The notes under the pieces were generated by a model. It was not told where the DNA came from and ran no database searches. It saw nothing but the letters and a program-made list of their open reading frames with translations. 64,000 nt of DNA, taken from Nilaparvata lugens. Lineage: Eukaryota > Arthropoda > Insecta > Hemiptera > Delphacidae. The position numbers and the translations under genes are program-made. The stretch is from contig NC_052505.1 in the NCBI RefSeq assembly GCF_014356525.2, positions 19,509,318 to 19,573,317 on the forward strand, in the 5' to 3' direction. The first letter of the stretch is position 1. Each line of letters opens with the position of its first letter. Below, piece by piece: positions 25,001-38,700 of the stretch.

Positions 25001-28000
25001 AAGGAACAGTTTTGGGCTTTAAGCCTGTTGTTCCTTCCCAATCATTCATAGTTGAGAATGATTGTATCTATTAATGTATAAATAAATAAATAATCATGAT
25101 TAGTTGCAGGTTGAGTTCAATAGAATAGACAACTTTATTGTGTTTCAAAGGAAAATCAATTGATTTTTTTCATAAATTACCGTAAATGTTTTTGATATTT
25201 TGCAGGGATGTACTGCTGTTGGAAGCTGGTTTCCTGTCGATCCTGATATCGCCGCTCCGCTACAAGCCGGGCACGCGGAAACGACCGACGCCGGTGGCTG
25301 CCAGTGAAGAGGTCTCCTTCTGGCTTGTGCGGTGGCTCGTCTTCCGCGTCCTATTCTCATCCGGCATCATCAAACTCATCAGTGGATGTCCTTCCTGGTG
25401 GGGTCTCACAGGCAAGTTCAAAACTCCGGCTAACAACAATTTTATTCCACCCGTTCAAAAACATCGAAGATTTTTGAAAATGTATCTTTCCATAAGCAAC
25501 AGATGCTCTTTTGTATCTTCTCAAAAGCAATCGAAAATATACACAATGGGCTTTTTGGAATTACGTCATTTTAGCACAATACAGTTTACAGTCCGGGTCC
25601 TGTTGCTATGTAGCTATATACTAAGCTATGGTATATATAGTATCTTATATATAAAGATACTATCTTTCTATATAAATCGAAAGATACTATATATCGGCTT
25701 ATGTTTGAAAATTTCAGTGGAAGCCTATCAGGTGACATTCGTTCAACATGCTCTTTCCATTGTTGATGATACGTTGCAATTCTCTCATTCATGAAGAATC
25801 TGTGTGTGTAGGGAGCTTCCTCCATCTAGGATCTCTGAAACCTGATGTTTTTGCAAAGTCGTGAATATTACCCCGCAAACCATACCTTGCCTATGTGCCG
25901 TTTCATAGTCACGGAGGAAAAGCTACGGGATGCGTACTGTACTGACAGTTAAGAAAAGATAGCATAAGAAGATATCCCATGGAGTAGGGCTTATATGTTG
26001 CAAATTATACTGTTAACTCAAGCCGATAGTTCTAGTAGTTGTTTTTAGTGAAGCTATGTGATGCTGGTAGTCTCTCATACAGTGCTGCTCTTACAATCTT
26101 CACCGTAATTGAATGTCATATATTGCAGCAAAGAAAAAAGAACAACAAAAGATCGAACAAAACCTTACCTGAGAAAATTTTCGAAACCTTTCGCCAATGA
26201 AACAACTTGTCTGTCGAACAGGTGTGTTTGGACATGTTCGACACACTTGTCCTGTCGTTAGTAGTCGGCCTTGTATTTAAAAAGGCGAAATTCAATCAGA
26301 AAATTGAAGATTGCATGCTAAATCTATCTACAGTATTTGGAATTGTGAATTTCTGAGTTATTCAAGTATCTAAAAAAAGAGTTTATTAATTAATCTTGTC
26401 AATATTTATCAAACAAAAAGCTACAAGCGAACTACTGTATTAACTAATTAGGCTGTCGAAATTTGAAAAATATAGTAAAATATAACAAACAAAACCTGAA
26501 ATGATCCTTAGTTGAGACACAATTAGCAAACTGGTCATTCAACAAGTTGGTTCAGCTTTGCTTGGTGACTTTAATGTATGTACCTTTTCAACCAACGTTT
26601 TCGGCAAACTATTGCCATAGACAAAAGATAGTATACGTAGTAAGATTATGGTATCTTTTATGTTCTAAATTTCAAGCCGATTTTTTATTAACTCAAGCCG
26701 ATTACTCTCGACCAAGGTCTATAAATACAGGTCATGACACTCGTGTTCCTTATGGAGCGGCCTTTTTATGGGGTCTTTATGGCGGTACATTTCAAAATTC
26801 AATCCAATTCAATTTGCTCTTAACAAAATTTTGCATTATGTATTTTAAAAACAATATTCTAGTTCAGATAATATGTGAATTCAGGTTTTCGATCTTTTGA
26901 TAATAAATGCTTCAATTATTCATTTATTTATTATTAAAAATTTTTCTTATTTTTGTAACCTAAGGATTATGATTCATAAGGCATTGGGACAAGACAGAAA
27001 TATGCGAGGCAAACTGCAAAGTTCATGATTAATTAAATCTAAAAATCAACAATTCAGCTTCCAGTATTTTGGTAAATACTATGATTCTGTAGAAAGAATA
27101 TTTTTTACAATTCCAATTACTAATAAAACGTCATATTAATGTTCAATCTACAATGATAACAGCTAAAAATAGATTTGAAATTAGTGAACTAAAACCCCAC
27201 AAAATAAATGGCGTTTTGCGATGCATCACGGGATTGTGTTATGACCTGTATTTATAGACCTTGCTCTCGGCTACTGTCATAGCCACCTCTAATATATTAG
27301 AGGTGGCTATGCTACTGTCTATATTACTGTTTGGGTTGGATGAACGGCACAGGATGAGAAACTACCAGCGTCACATAGCTTCACGAAATATAACCACTGG
27401 GCTATCGGCTTGAGTTAACAGAGAAATTTGGAACATAAACGCCCTATACCATGGGTTTATGCTATCTTTTGTCAATGGTTCAGCTCTAAAATTATTCTAA
27501 GCATTTTTGTAATTGATGATTATTTTAAAGCCCCATATTATTATGAATTTACTATTAACAGTTGTAGTGACAGAATAATTTATTGTTACAGCCATGAATG
27601 TACACTTTGAATCGATGGTCCTGCCAAGTCCATTGGCCTACTATTGCCATTATCTGCCTACCTGGTTTTTGAAATTGAATGTGGTGTTCGCAAACTACGT
27701 GGAATTGTTCCTCACTCCCCTCTTCTTCTTCCCCCTGCAATCTGTGCGTACTGTCAACTTCTACATTCAGGTGAGCTGAACTGACATCTATTCATTCTTC
27801 AATAATTCTACAGTGTGGTCCACGTTATAATTGCGAATCGAAATTTATTACATATCACACAATCAATGGTTCGAACCCGACTTTTAAACTCGATCTATAG
27901 TGAGAAAGTTATAATGGCAGGGGAGAAAGATACCGATTCTCCGTCTTGCCACCGCCTTCTATAGATGATAGCTGATACCGGTATATCTGATGTAATGTAA

Positions 28001-31000
28001 ATGATTCATTCTTGTTGAAGATTATAAATTATATTTTATTCACAACATAAATATATTCTGTAATTATTTTATAATAAATTATTATATCTCTACATCGTTG
28101 AAAAACGATGTGGCAATGCTGCGGAGCTATAAAAGGATAGCGCTTTGTTGAATGATAGACAAGGAAGGCAACATCAATGTTAATCAAATATATAATCCAT
28201 TATCTCACTATAGTTATTCACACTTCCAATCTATTTAAGATATGATTATGGGATAAGAAAATTTATTAAAACGAGACAAGTGTCGGTTTATTCTATGAAG
28301 CAAACATAATTATACAGAAAACAATAAACCGACACTTGTCTCGTTTTAATATATTTTCTTATCCCATCTTCATATATCTTAAACATGTCGTGTCTAGCAT
28401 AAGAGGACTAAAAGAGTTTTAGTTAATTCATTTTTTCATTTCTTTTGTTTATACAGACTGTAGTAAACTTATAATAGGCTGTTTTGGGCTTAATGCCTGT
28501 AGTTTTTCTTATTTTTGTGATTAATAAATAGATAATGAAATATATACAATCAGCAACAGAGAACTTTCAACTATGCCTCAACCCCTTGGACAAACAGCTT
28601 ATATTATATTCTGTACAGCTTATACTCTGTAGCTATTTTATTTACTTTAATTGCATTACTGATGATTTGATTGTATGGTATGAGATGTTGTGGTATTTTT
28701 CCATAATTGAAAGAATAAGACTTTGATATTGTCAATACCACTCGAATAAATAAAAGTGGTATTGACAATATCAAAGTCTTATTCTTTCAATTGCATTACT
28801 GATGTTTTCAAACACGAAACCTCAATTTACTAAAATGTATTCTCCCGTATATCGTGAGTCTTTCTCAAATGAGTATTTCCTTAGAGAAACAATAGCGTAA
28901 GTAGATATCCCATGGTATAGAGCGTTTATGTCGCAACTTTTACTGTTACTCAAGCCGATTACTGTCGATTATTGCCGACTTTTACTGTTTTGACCGGGTA
29001 AGAGTGTATGAACGGCAGAATATGAGAGACTACCAGCGTTATAAAGCTTCACAGGAAAGAACTATGTGGACTATCAGCTTGAGATAACAATGAAAGTTGC
29101 GACATGAACGCCCTATACCATGGGATATCTACTTATGCTATTGTTTCTCTATGGTATTTCTCACATTGTGTGGTCAATAATCTTGAATTATTTGATAATA
29201 AACTGTGATTTCATTAATGTACTTCAATGCAAACATGAACCATATTTTGAAATGACTTTGTATTTTTCAGCTATTTCTACAAGTATGCATCATAATTACT
29301 GGAAATTTCAACTTTTTCAATTTCCTGATAATCGCGTTGCTACTTTCTTTGTTGGATGACGGATTCTTCAACAACAGTGAGTTATCAAGAATTCTTTAAC
29401 GAAATATTTTTCTTCTACTTTCATTCAATTTTATGAGTCAATCTGACCAAGTAGTTGATGGCGTCAACCCAACCCAACCTATATCCACATAAGAAAGGAA
29501 TGAATACATTCTTTATTTGGCGAAGTTAGGACTTTTTAGTTATCTCTACCACTCTTAAAAATGAACGTAAGAATGTATGTTGTGTTTGGACTCACTAGAT
29601 AATTTTTGTCTTATGTAAAGAAACGTTGATGATTAGAGAAAATATTCTTCTATATGTTGAATTATTAAGTTTTCAAAACATGAACGTTCATTCATTTGAA
29701 GTGAGTCATAATTTAATATTTAATTAAACAGTAGAACATGAGAGTTGCTTATCTAACAACGCGCCATCTCAAGGTGAACTAATTTTGTTGTTGTTTGGAC
29801 ATTATGTCCTGTTTCAGTGTCTTATTTTCGAATTAAAATGTAGTCTTATCGCATTTGAAAACTAAATCAAATCAAGTTTTTTTAATGATATCACTAAAAC
29901 TATAGTTATGAACTATTCATACCAGTTATGAACAATAATTAATAATAGAATGGACAATTCTTAATATCACATACAAATGTATTTCAATATATACAATTAA
30001 GCTATTTATTATTTACATACAATTCTTATCAACACTATTCAACATTAATTCAATAGATAATCAGAGAGTAGACTGCATCTCTGTGACTCTTGTTTCGTTC
30101 GTGCATTCCAAGTTATGAAGCCAGACACAACTACTGTTCATCCTTTCTTTTCAATATTCTTCTTTACTTTGTTATGTGGAATAAGTTGGAATTAATAAAC
30201 ACACTTCAACAATACGATCTTCTTTATTTACAACATATCATAAAGTTATAGTTTTTAACTGGTTCATAACTAAATTAAGCTTACATAGTTTTTTTGAACA
30301 GTCTCACTAAACGAATTTCCTTCTGCTCTTTAGTTTTTTGGACAATATTTACAGTAACCAGAAGTCTTCATATAGCTTTCATTGGATATTCGAATGTCCC
30401 TTATAACATTAAGAGCCGGTTTCCGAGCTCGGGATTTAGCTAAGTTCTAGACTTCAAACAGCTGGAGTCAGAAAATTAGCTTTCCCAAACGGGGCGTAGT
30501 CACAGCTTTTATGACAGTAGTCGCAGTTTTTATATTCTCGTTTCTATTATTGAAAACGTTTTTCCTTGACGAAATTAAACATTCCTAAATAATTCAAAAT
30601 AGCTGAAACTTCACACTATTTTCTCATTATTTTATTTTGTGTACAATTTTCTAGTTTATTGAAATACAATTCAAAGTGACTATGACAATGACTACGACTA
30701 GGCCCCGTTTCGGAAAGCAAATTTTCTGACTCAAGGTGTTTGAAGTCTAGAATTTAGCCAAATTCCGAGCTCGGAAACCGGCCCTAAATTATTACATTGT
30801 TCAATCTTTCTGTTACGAAAACGATGCAAACATCAGAGGGACTTTTATAGAATTTTTGCATTTCAATGGTTACAATTTATTTATAGGGATAGATAATGTA
30901 TATTTTAATGGATAAAATATATATATTTATGTTTTTAAAGGATTTTGAATAATCCACGTCTAGAATTTAGCCAAATCCCGAGCTCGGAAACCGGCCCTAA

Positions 31001-34000
31001 ATTACATTGTTCAATCTTTCTGTTACGAAAACGATGCAAACAACGAGTAACTATTATAGAATTTTTGCATTTCAATGGTTACAATTGATTTATAGGGATA
31101 GATAATTTATATTTTAATAGATAATTAATATATTTATATTTTTAAAGGATATTGAATAATACATCTCATTTGTACGTAACTTTCCAGATGTCAAACCTGG
31201 CCCATCAAGGAATAGGAAAATTCTGAATTATATCATCACAATTGCTGTGTACGCAGCCGTGTCATACGTCACCACACAGCTGTACACACTCAAACTGCAA
31301 CCTGGAGGAATCATCGACTCGAAAATCGGTGAGAGAAACTGCCATAACTTGTAAATGTGTGTCAATAGTTGTTATTTGTGCAACTAGTGCGCAAAGTGAC
31401 AGTTTGCTGCACCGAAAGAAACGTTCACGCACGAGTCGTAGACGAGGGCGGAATGGTTTCTTAAGTGCAGCAGAGGAACTTTGCGCACGTATTTCACATT
31501 AAATTTTTCCTACAGTTACCATTGAATATTGGAAGTGAGTTATTATGGGAAAAATGTCATGAAATCCATCAAATGTTTGTCTGTGTTATTTTGTTATTAA
31601 TAACAACCTTAGTAACACCTTTTGAATACCAAAGGTGCATCAAACATTCACTTTTCCAGTCAGATTCCTTAGTTAACTGTCAGCATTGATTAAACGGGAA
31701 TCACTGAAACTATTTTGTGTTGCGATGTTGCAAATCTGGAGTAAGCAAAGTATTAATTTGCGCACTAGAGCGGAAAAGTGATTCTTTGCGGCCTGCAATC
31801 AGTGCAGAAATGGTCACTTTCCAAGGTACCTGTAGGAAAGTGTTGAAATGTATTGTGACTAGTGAGGGCGCATTTATAATTAATTTTTGGAAGCGTTGTT
31901 TGTCAAGTATATCTCTCTAAGAAAGCTTGAACGAAAAAACGTAAATATGCTCAAGCTTAATTTAAATCTGTGCTTGGTTAAGCAAAAAATATAGCTTACT
32001 TGTTTAGCATAGTTCAAAATATAAACTCACTTGATAATCTACAGATGGAAATAAATTTTAAGTTGCATTTGTTTAAATGCTAATAAATGAATAATTATTA
32101 TTAAACGAAAATCCCAATTAAATGTTGTAAATGTCCCCGAAGAATTCTGCTACTGCAAATTTTGACAACAGGGTAAACATCTAGATGGAAATTTGATGAG
32201 CGCTACTATACAAAAATTATTTGTCAGCCGGGAACAAACAATTTTTGTATAGTAGCGCTCATCGAATTTCCATCTAGGTGTTTACCCTGTTGTCAATATT
32301 TGCAGTAGCAGAAGTCTTCGGGGGTGATTTACAGCTGTAGTGAATAGGACGTGGGAGTCGATGCACAAACGCTCTTCCAGAGAGTAGGCGTTTAGTGACG
32401 CGTTTTCCCAAGTTAACAATTCTCTTTGTAGAGGATTTGTAGATGATCATGTTGTGGTGTAACACTGGACTTCAAGGTAATAAACACGAACTTAATTATT
32501 GCTAAAAATGTGTCTTCCTTCTAACATTTCCGAGCCCTTAAGTTCCTCCGAAGCCTCCGAAACCTATGACCCGCTCGGGCCACTACACAGCATTTAATTG
32601 GGATTTTCGTTTAATAATAATTATTCACTTGATAATAATGTGTCAGTTTTGAAATGAGTTTGATGTGTATAAGATTCATATCCTATCTCTGCACCCTATT
32701 ACGGTGCCATATATCAATCTATATAACTAAAACATGTTCTGATATCCAAGCTTTCCGCTTTTCAATTATCAAAACATTTTGAATGATAACAGTATAATTA
32801 TTGCCAATCAAAAGTAAAAGCCTAACTCTCTTACCTACCTTTTACGTTTCAAATCTTCAAGGTTTCATTTCGTTCTTTTTCGTGTTTTCACGTATACAGT
32901 TTGGCATGTCAGTATATAATTTGCGAGTGTAAGATATTTTGATTTCCTTTCAAAGATGATTCTTTAGAAATCGGTGTGGAAACCACGTGGAATGATCTAA
33001 CTTCTATCTACATTGAAGCATTGTCATGATCAAAACACAAATTTAAATTGTCAACAAATTTTTATTATTATAAAATATTATATTATACACAGAACCTGCT
33101 GGTTTTCTGGCTTTACCAGCCACATCTTCAGCTGTGGCTTTACCAGCTAGTAATAAAGAGTGGTTGACAATTTCAATTTGTGTTTTCATTATGGAAAAGT
33201 ACCACAACATCACTCACAACACAACTGTAACATTGTCATGATTGTAAAAGCTGTTGCTTATAGGTTCAGTAGTCTATTACAATATCACAGTAGTTAGAAA
33301 CACGATTTTTGAAATGATATGGCCCGGTTGCAAAAAAGCTAGTTGAATTTTACCCCGTGACTAACTTTAACCAATCAGAGAAGGTCTTTTTGAAAAGTCG
33401 GCTTCTCTGATTGGTTCTCATGGAATTAACCACGGTTAAAATTTCACCGGCACTCAATCTCTGAGAAAACTCTAATTAATATTAGTAGTAATGACAGAGT
33501 CATTTGCACTGTACCAGTTCAAATGGATTTTCTGAATGCCAGGTCAAATGGCGGCATAACTTTTCTCTATGCTTGACTACCTCACTACGCTTGAACTCCT
33601 CGATCAATTTAAACAAATACTTCTATTTTTCTCACTATTTTGGACCGTTTGGAGAGTGAAAGATTTAACTGAATTGAATCAGCTGGTGGTTCATATATAA
33701 CCACATGACATAACCATAAATAACAAACGAGACTTAATATGGGTTTAATCCCGTTCAAACTGGCACTGTACAGACGGTATTTTGGCAGTACAGTTGATAT
33801 AAATAAGATTCAGTAAAAGATTGAACAATTAATGACAATTTAACAAATAAGATTTTAACAATATTAGTTCTTGATAATTTAACAATAATTAAAGATTAAA
33901 CAATGAACAGTAAGACTAGTAAAATTCAATTGATGTAACAGTTGAAGTTGACAAAATAACGTGTTGATTGTTGCAGCATTCAATAAGTAATTCAACAATA

Positions 34001-35682
34001 ATTAAATATTAAACAATTAACAGTGAGACTAGTGAAATTCAACTGATCAATTGATGTAATAGTTGAAGTTGACAGAATAACGTGTTGATTGTTGCAGCGT
34101 AATAGTTGAAGTAATAGTAATACATAGTGAAATTCAACTGATCAATTGATGTAATAGTTGAAGTTGACAAAATAACGTGTTGATTGTTGCAGCATTCAAT
34201 AAGTAATTTAACAATAATTAAATATTAAACAATTAACAGTGAGACTAGTGAAATTCAACTGATCAATTGATGCAATAGTTGAAGTTGACAAAATAACGTG
34301 TTGATTGTTGCAGCATTCAATAAGTAATTTAACAATAATTAAATATTAAACAATAAACAGTGAGACTAGTGAAATTCAACTGATCAATATTGATGTAATA
34401 GTTGAAGTTGACAGAATAACGTGTTGATTTTTGCAGCGTTCAATAAGAAGGAGTTTGACAGTGCGTTGGGCAAAGCATTCCCGATACTGGTGTCGCTGGG
34501 TCTGGTCTCACTGGCGGTGACGTCACTGAAGGCGATTTACACTGCCCTCACCACCCCCGCCGCCTCCATCGCCAAGCTGGGCTCTCTTGTCTCAACTATG
34601 TTCTACATCACTGCCGCTTTCTTCATATTCAGCGACAGTTTGGTATGTTCTTGAATCCACACATCTATTATGCTTGTTGCATTTCTGCAATGAGTCAAAA
34701 ACAACACTAGAAAAAAATGAATTTATATTTATAAGATATGTAATGTGGATCATGTTCTACATCACTGCCGCCTTCTTCGTATTAAGCGATAGTTTGGTAC
34801 GTACTTGAATCAAACACATTATACAGAGTGTCCCATGATAGGGTAACAACTGAAGACCATAGTTTCCTAATAAAATTTGAAACAAAAAATGTCTATAAAA
34901 ATTTTCTTTAATCGACCATAGTTTTTGAGATAAATATATCGGTTTTTTCGGTAACGTCAATAACTAGAACACGATCAGTCAAAATCTAATTCCAAGGATA
35001 TGGTTGGAAAAAGGAGGACATTTTCAATAAGATTCATATAAATTGTTCCTTTGTATGACGTTTTTGGACTTTTTCTGAGTGCTAAAACTGTTTGAAATTT
35101 CATCAGTTTTCAGATTTAAATGTCAAGGAAAATTATTCATTGAAATTCGGCTTTGAACTCGACGAATTTACTTTTTTCAACTTTTAGCGCTAAGAAAACA
35201 TAATTTAACAGAAGCTTTAGGTTATTTAGACATTGAAATCTAGCTGATCTGAGATCGTGGTTGACGACGACATTCACGCACAAACCAAACTCTACCTTAA
35301 GGGTGACCAATTAGAGAGCCAAACCATAGAGAAACAATAGCGTAAGTAGATATACCATGGTATAGGGCGTTTATGCCGCAACTTTTACTGTTATCTCTGA
35401 AGTCGATTATTGTCGATTTTTACTGTTTTGACTGAGTAAGAGTGTATGAACGGCACAATATGAGAGACTACCAGCGTCATAAAGCTTCACATGAAAGAAC
35501 TACGTGGACTATCAGCTTGAGATAACAGTAAACGTTGCGACATAAACGCCCTATACCATGGGATATCTACTTATGCTCTTGTTTCTCTATGACATAACTC
35601 CACTAAATACCATTTATGACTTGAAAAATCCATTCTTGGTGGTTCGGAACCCACCTAAAGCTGTAGTAGGTTCACTCATCTC

Positions 35683-35720
<38 letters not shown>

Positions 35721-38700
35721 TGTATCATTACCCTCGCACAAGCCTAGAGTTCATGTGGGTATCATCCTCAGCAGAAATAATTATGATTATAATACAAATA
35801 CAATATACGCTGATAAAAATATTAGCTTCAAATTTATTCATTCTCATGTTTTGCGATGCTGTGAGAATGTACAACCTGAACGTGGTCCACTTTTTTCAGT
35901 TTGTTTGAAATGAACATTAAAAATGAACATTGAATTTTGAAAATCCAAATTTTGTAAAATTACTCAAAAATTTTCCAATTAATGGTGATCTAAGTGTGAT
36001 ATTTCTGTTTTTTATTCTGTTTTCAACCGTCAAAATTTAAAAATCTTAGTACCGGTTGCACAAAAGCCGGTTAAATTCCAACCGTGATTATTTCAACGGG
36101 AACCAATCAGAGAAGCCGTCTTTTCAAAAACGCCTTCTCTGATTGGTTCTCGTAAAGTTAATCACGGTTAAAATTCAACCGGCTTTTGTGCAACTGGGCC
36201 TTAGTTTTCGTTGGTTTTGAGTAAAAATGGACTAAATTTTAGTAAAGTGAAATCATAACCCTATTTTGGACTTATAAAATGTTATCTAAATTTGGGAAAT
36301 AGTACAAGGAGTATCCTTAGTTTTTCTCTCCAAATCAGTGCTTCTTTGTGAAAAATATAAATAAATAAATAAAAAATAAAATTGAAATGAACAGATACAT
36401 TTGAACTCGTAGATCTGAGGCACTACCTTCCTTGCGATGGTGTTATTTTGCAAAATTGCGTCAATTACAAGTTTGTGTTCGACTTTATCTGTTTCGAGGA
36501 ATCATTTTAAACTCACCAGTGTGATAGCTTTTGTACCGTATCTACATGTTGGCCCAATAAGCTGGCCCAGCCTGCAATGTGACCAGTACCCAATGAAGGC
36601 CAGCGTTGGCAAACCACGCATCCACACATTGGCGCTGGTCGTCATTGGCCTTCATTGGGCCAACATGTGGATGCGGCATTAAATTTTTGTACTTTATTCA
36701 AATTCTTTATTAAAAAAAATAATAAACAATCAAATACATCACAAAAAGCAAATACAGTAGCCTACAATATTTTTTCCTAATTTGTGTTCCCTATAGGCTA
36801 CCCTGTGTGGGGACTTTTGAATACTGTATATATAATGGAATATTAAATTATATAAATTTAAATATTATGTAATTAAGAACATAATAATTGAATATGATAT
36901 TATATTGAAGTAAATCAATATGTCAATTTATAATCATTCTTGCACACATTCACACGCACACACATACACAAAACTTAAAATTACATACGGAGTGTTTGCT
37001 GTTTTTTTTTAGTTCAATTTAAATCATAGTTTAACGTTTCGTTTTTTTTTCTTAAGTACTGATGTATTTAGAGCATAAATGAATACGCGTTTTTGAAGAA
37101 AGAGACAGTGATTGATATTTATTTATTTATTTGTTGTTATAATTACAAATCATATGAATATGATGGGGATAGAACAACAGGCATAGCCCAAAACTATTCT
37201 CTTCCCCAATTTTGATAAATAATAAAATGTCCGAAAAAATAGGTTATGTTTTTACTGAGGAAAGTTGAAGTTCAAAGTTCTGTCTAAAAATATATATGAG
37301 CTAGAAATTTTGAATTTAGAATGATTAGAATACCAAATTATAGTCGAATATTGCACTTAATATCACCGCACTTTCAATGAATTAAGTTATTCCAGAAAAT
37401 TTTGAAGCCAAAAAATATACACACAACTTTCCACTAGGCACAGCTGTTCTATTCAATACTGTCTTAATGTTTAGGCATACCGGACGGAATTTGTGAGTTC
37501 AATTATCTTTAATATTGTTGCAGCGTTCATGTAGAATTTATAGTAAATTTAGACCCTTATTAATTTAGTAAATATAATCGCGTTGTCTAATTGTAATATG
37601 AATTTCTTGATTTCTTTTCTGAATAACTGACGTGACGTTATTTTCCTTGTTACTGGAAGTGAATTGAATATTTTCATAGCTATGCATTTGAAGTGACGTC
37701 TGGAATGTTCTCATCTTGGTTTTGGGAGGTTAATGTCCTGTGCATTCCTAAGGTTTATTCTTTCTTTCATCTGTTGGATATCTATATTATTTTCAGCTAA
37801 ATCCAGCATTGCTTTGAATAGAAAAGAATGTCTCACTGGTAATATTGATATTTCTCTGAAGAGCACCATTGAACTATATTGATTAGGTTTATTACAAATT
37901 ATTTTTATGTTTCTGACCAGTAATCACAGTTTTAATATGAACATTGTACGCACTCCCATAGCAAATTATTCCATAATTTATTCTAGAACCAATAATTGCA
38001 TGGTATAATATTGTAACAATACTTCTTTTGTACATAACTGTCTGAGGTAATAGAACTACTAACTAATGAGAAGTAGACTTGTGTCATAGTATATAAATGA
38101 TGGAATCTGGTGTTGCAGGTTCCGTTTTCGTCGTTGCACCCGGCTGGCAATTCGACGGTTCTACCCCAGGTGCGCCAATTTCATTCCAAGCTGTCGCATC
38201 TCCAACTGACCAACGCCTACGGACTGTTCAGACGGATGACTGGCGTCGGCGGAAGGCCGGAAGTTATCATCGAAGGCTCAGACAACTTGAATGGACCCTG
38301 GCAAGAGTATCAATTCTTGTACAAGCCTGGCAACGTTAACAATAGTCTTCCCTTTGTTGGTAAGTTGAACTGTATAAGCATTTTTATTTTATTTGGCATA
38401 TTACCTTAGGTTAGAGAGAATTAATGACTTTCTGAGGAAAGTGAGATGCCTCGATTTCATGAATTATATACTTTACTAAGTTAGGGTTCGACAAGACTAA
38501 TTTCAATCTGTGTTCAATAATAATAATAATAATAATTTTTTTATTGCCAAAATTAATACATGTTACAATTCATAGTAGATATATTATAAAATCATTCTAT
38601 TAATTCCTTAGAAATAACTCGATAATAGAGATCAAATTTGAAGAAAACTTTAATCAAAACAATTTAAATACTCTATTGGCATCACCCTGCACAGGAAACA

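Larger units (their letters stand above)
21540..25100 (+). mobile_element. non-LTR retrotransposon (Jockey/CR1-type), 5'-truncated, in intron 3
   Basis: It carries the 3' part of ORF1, a complete ORF2 and a 3' UTR ending in an AATAAATAAATAA-type tail near 25085, in the same orientation as the host gene. The 3' UTR contains AAAGGAACAGTTTTGGGCTT and TTGTTCCTTCCCAATCATTC. Truncated copies of this tail are scattered in the window, for example at 59160-59279 and 61690-61779. The exact 5' boundary is not visible. Confidence 0.9.

Noticed and set aside
31242..31502. 86-codon frame with an arginine-rich tail
   Set aside because: Joins out-of-frame exon 7 sequence to the dispersed repeat at 31380; not a plausible exon.
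33850..34436. Regular tandem repeats resembling a CRISPR array
   Set aside because: Units of about 121 bp are contiguous and near-identical with no unique spacers, and they lie in an intron of an animal gene.
35558..35908. 116-codon frame with a polyhistidine run
   Set aside because: It consists of a MITE end and a (CAT)n microsatellite; no acceptor, donor or homology.
38097..38339. 80-codon open frame
   Set aside because: Out-of-frame shadow of LMF2-like exon 9, whose true frame carries the family motifs.
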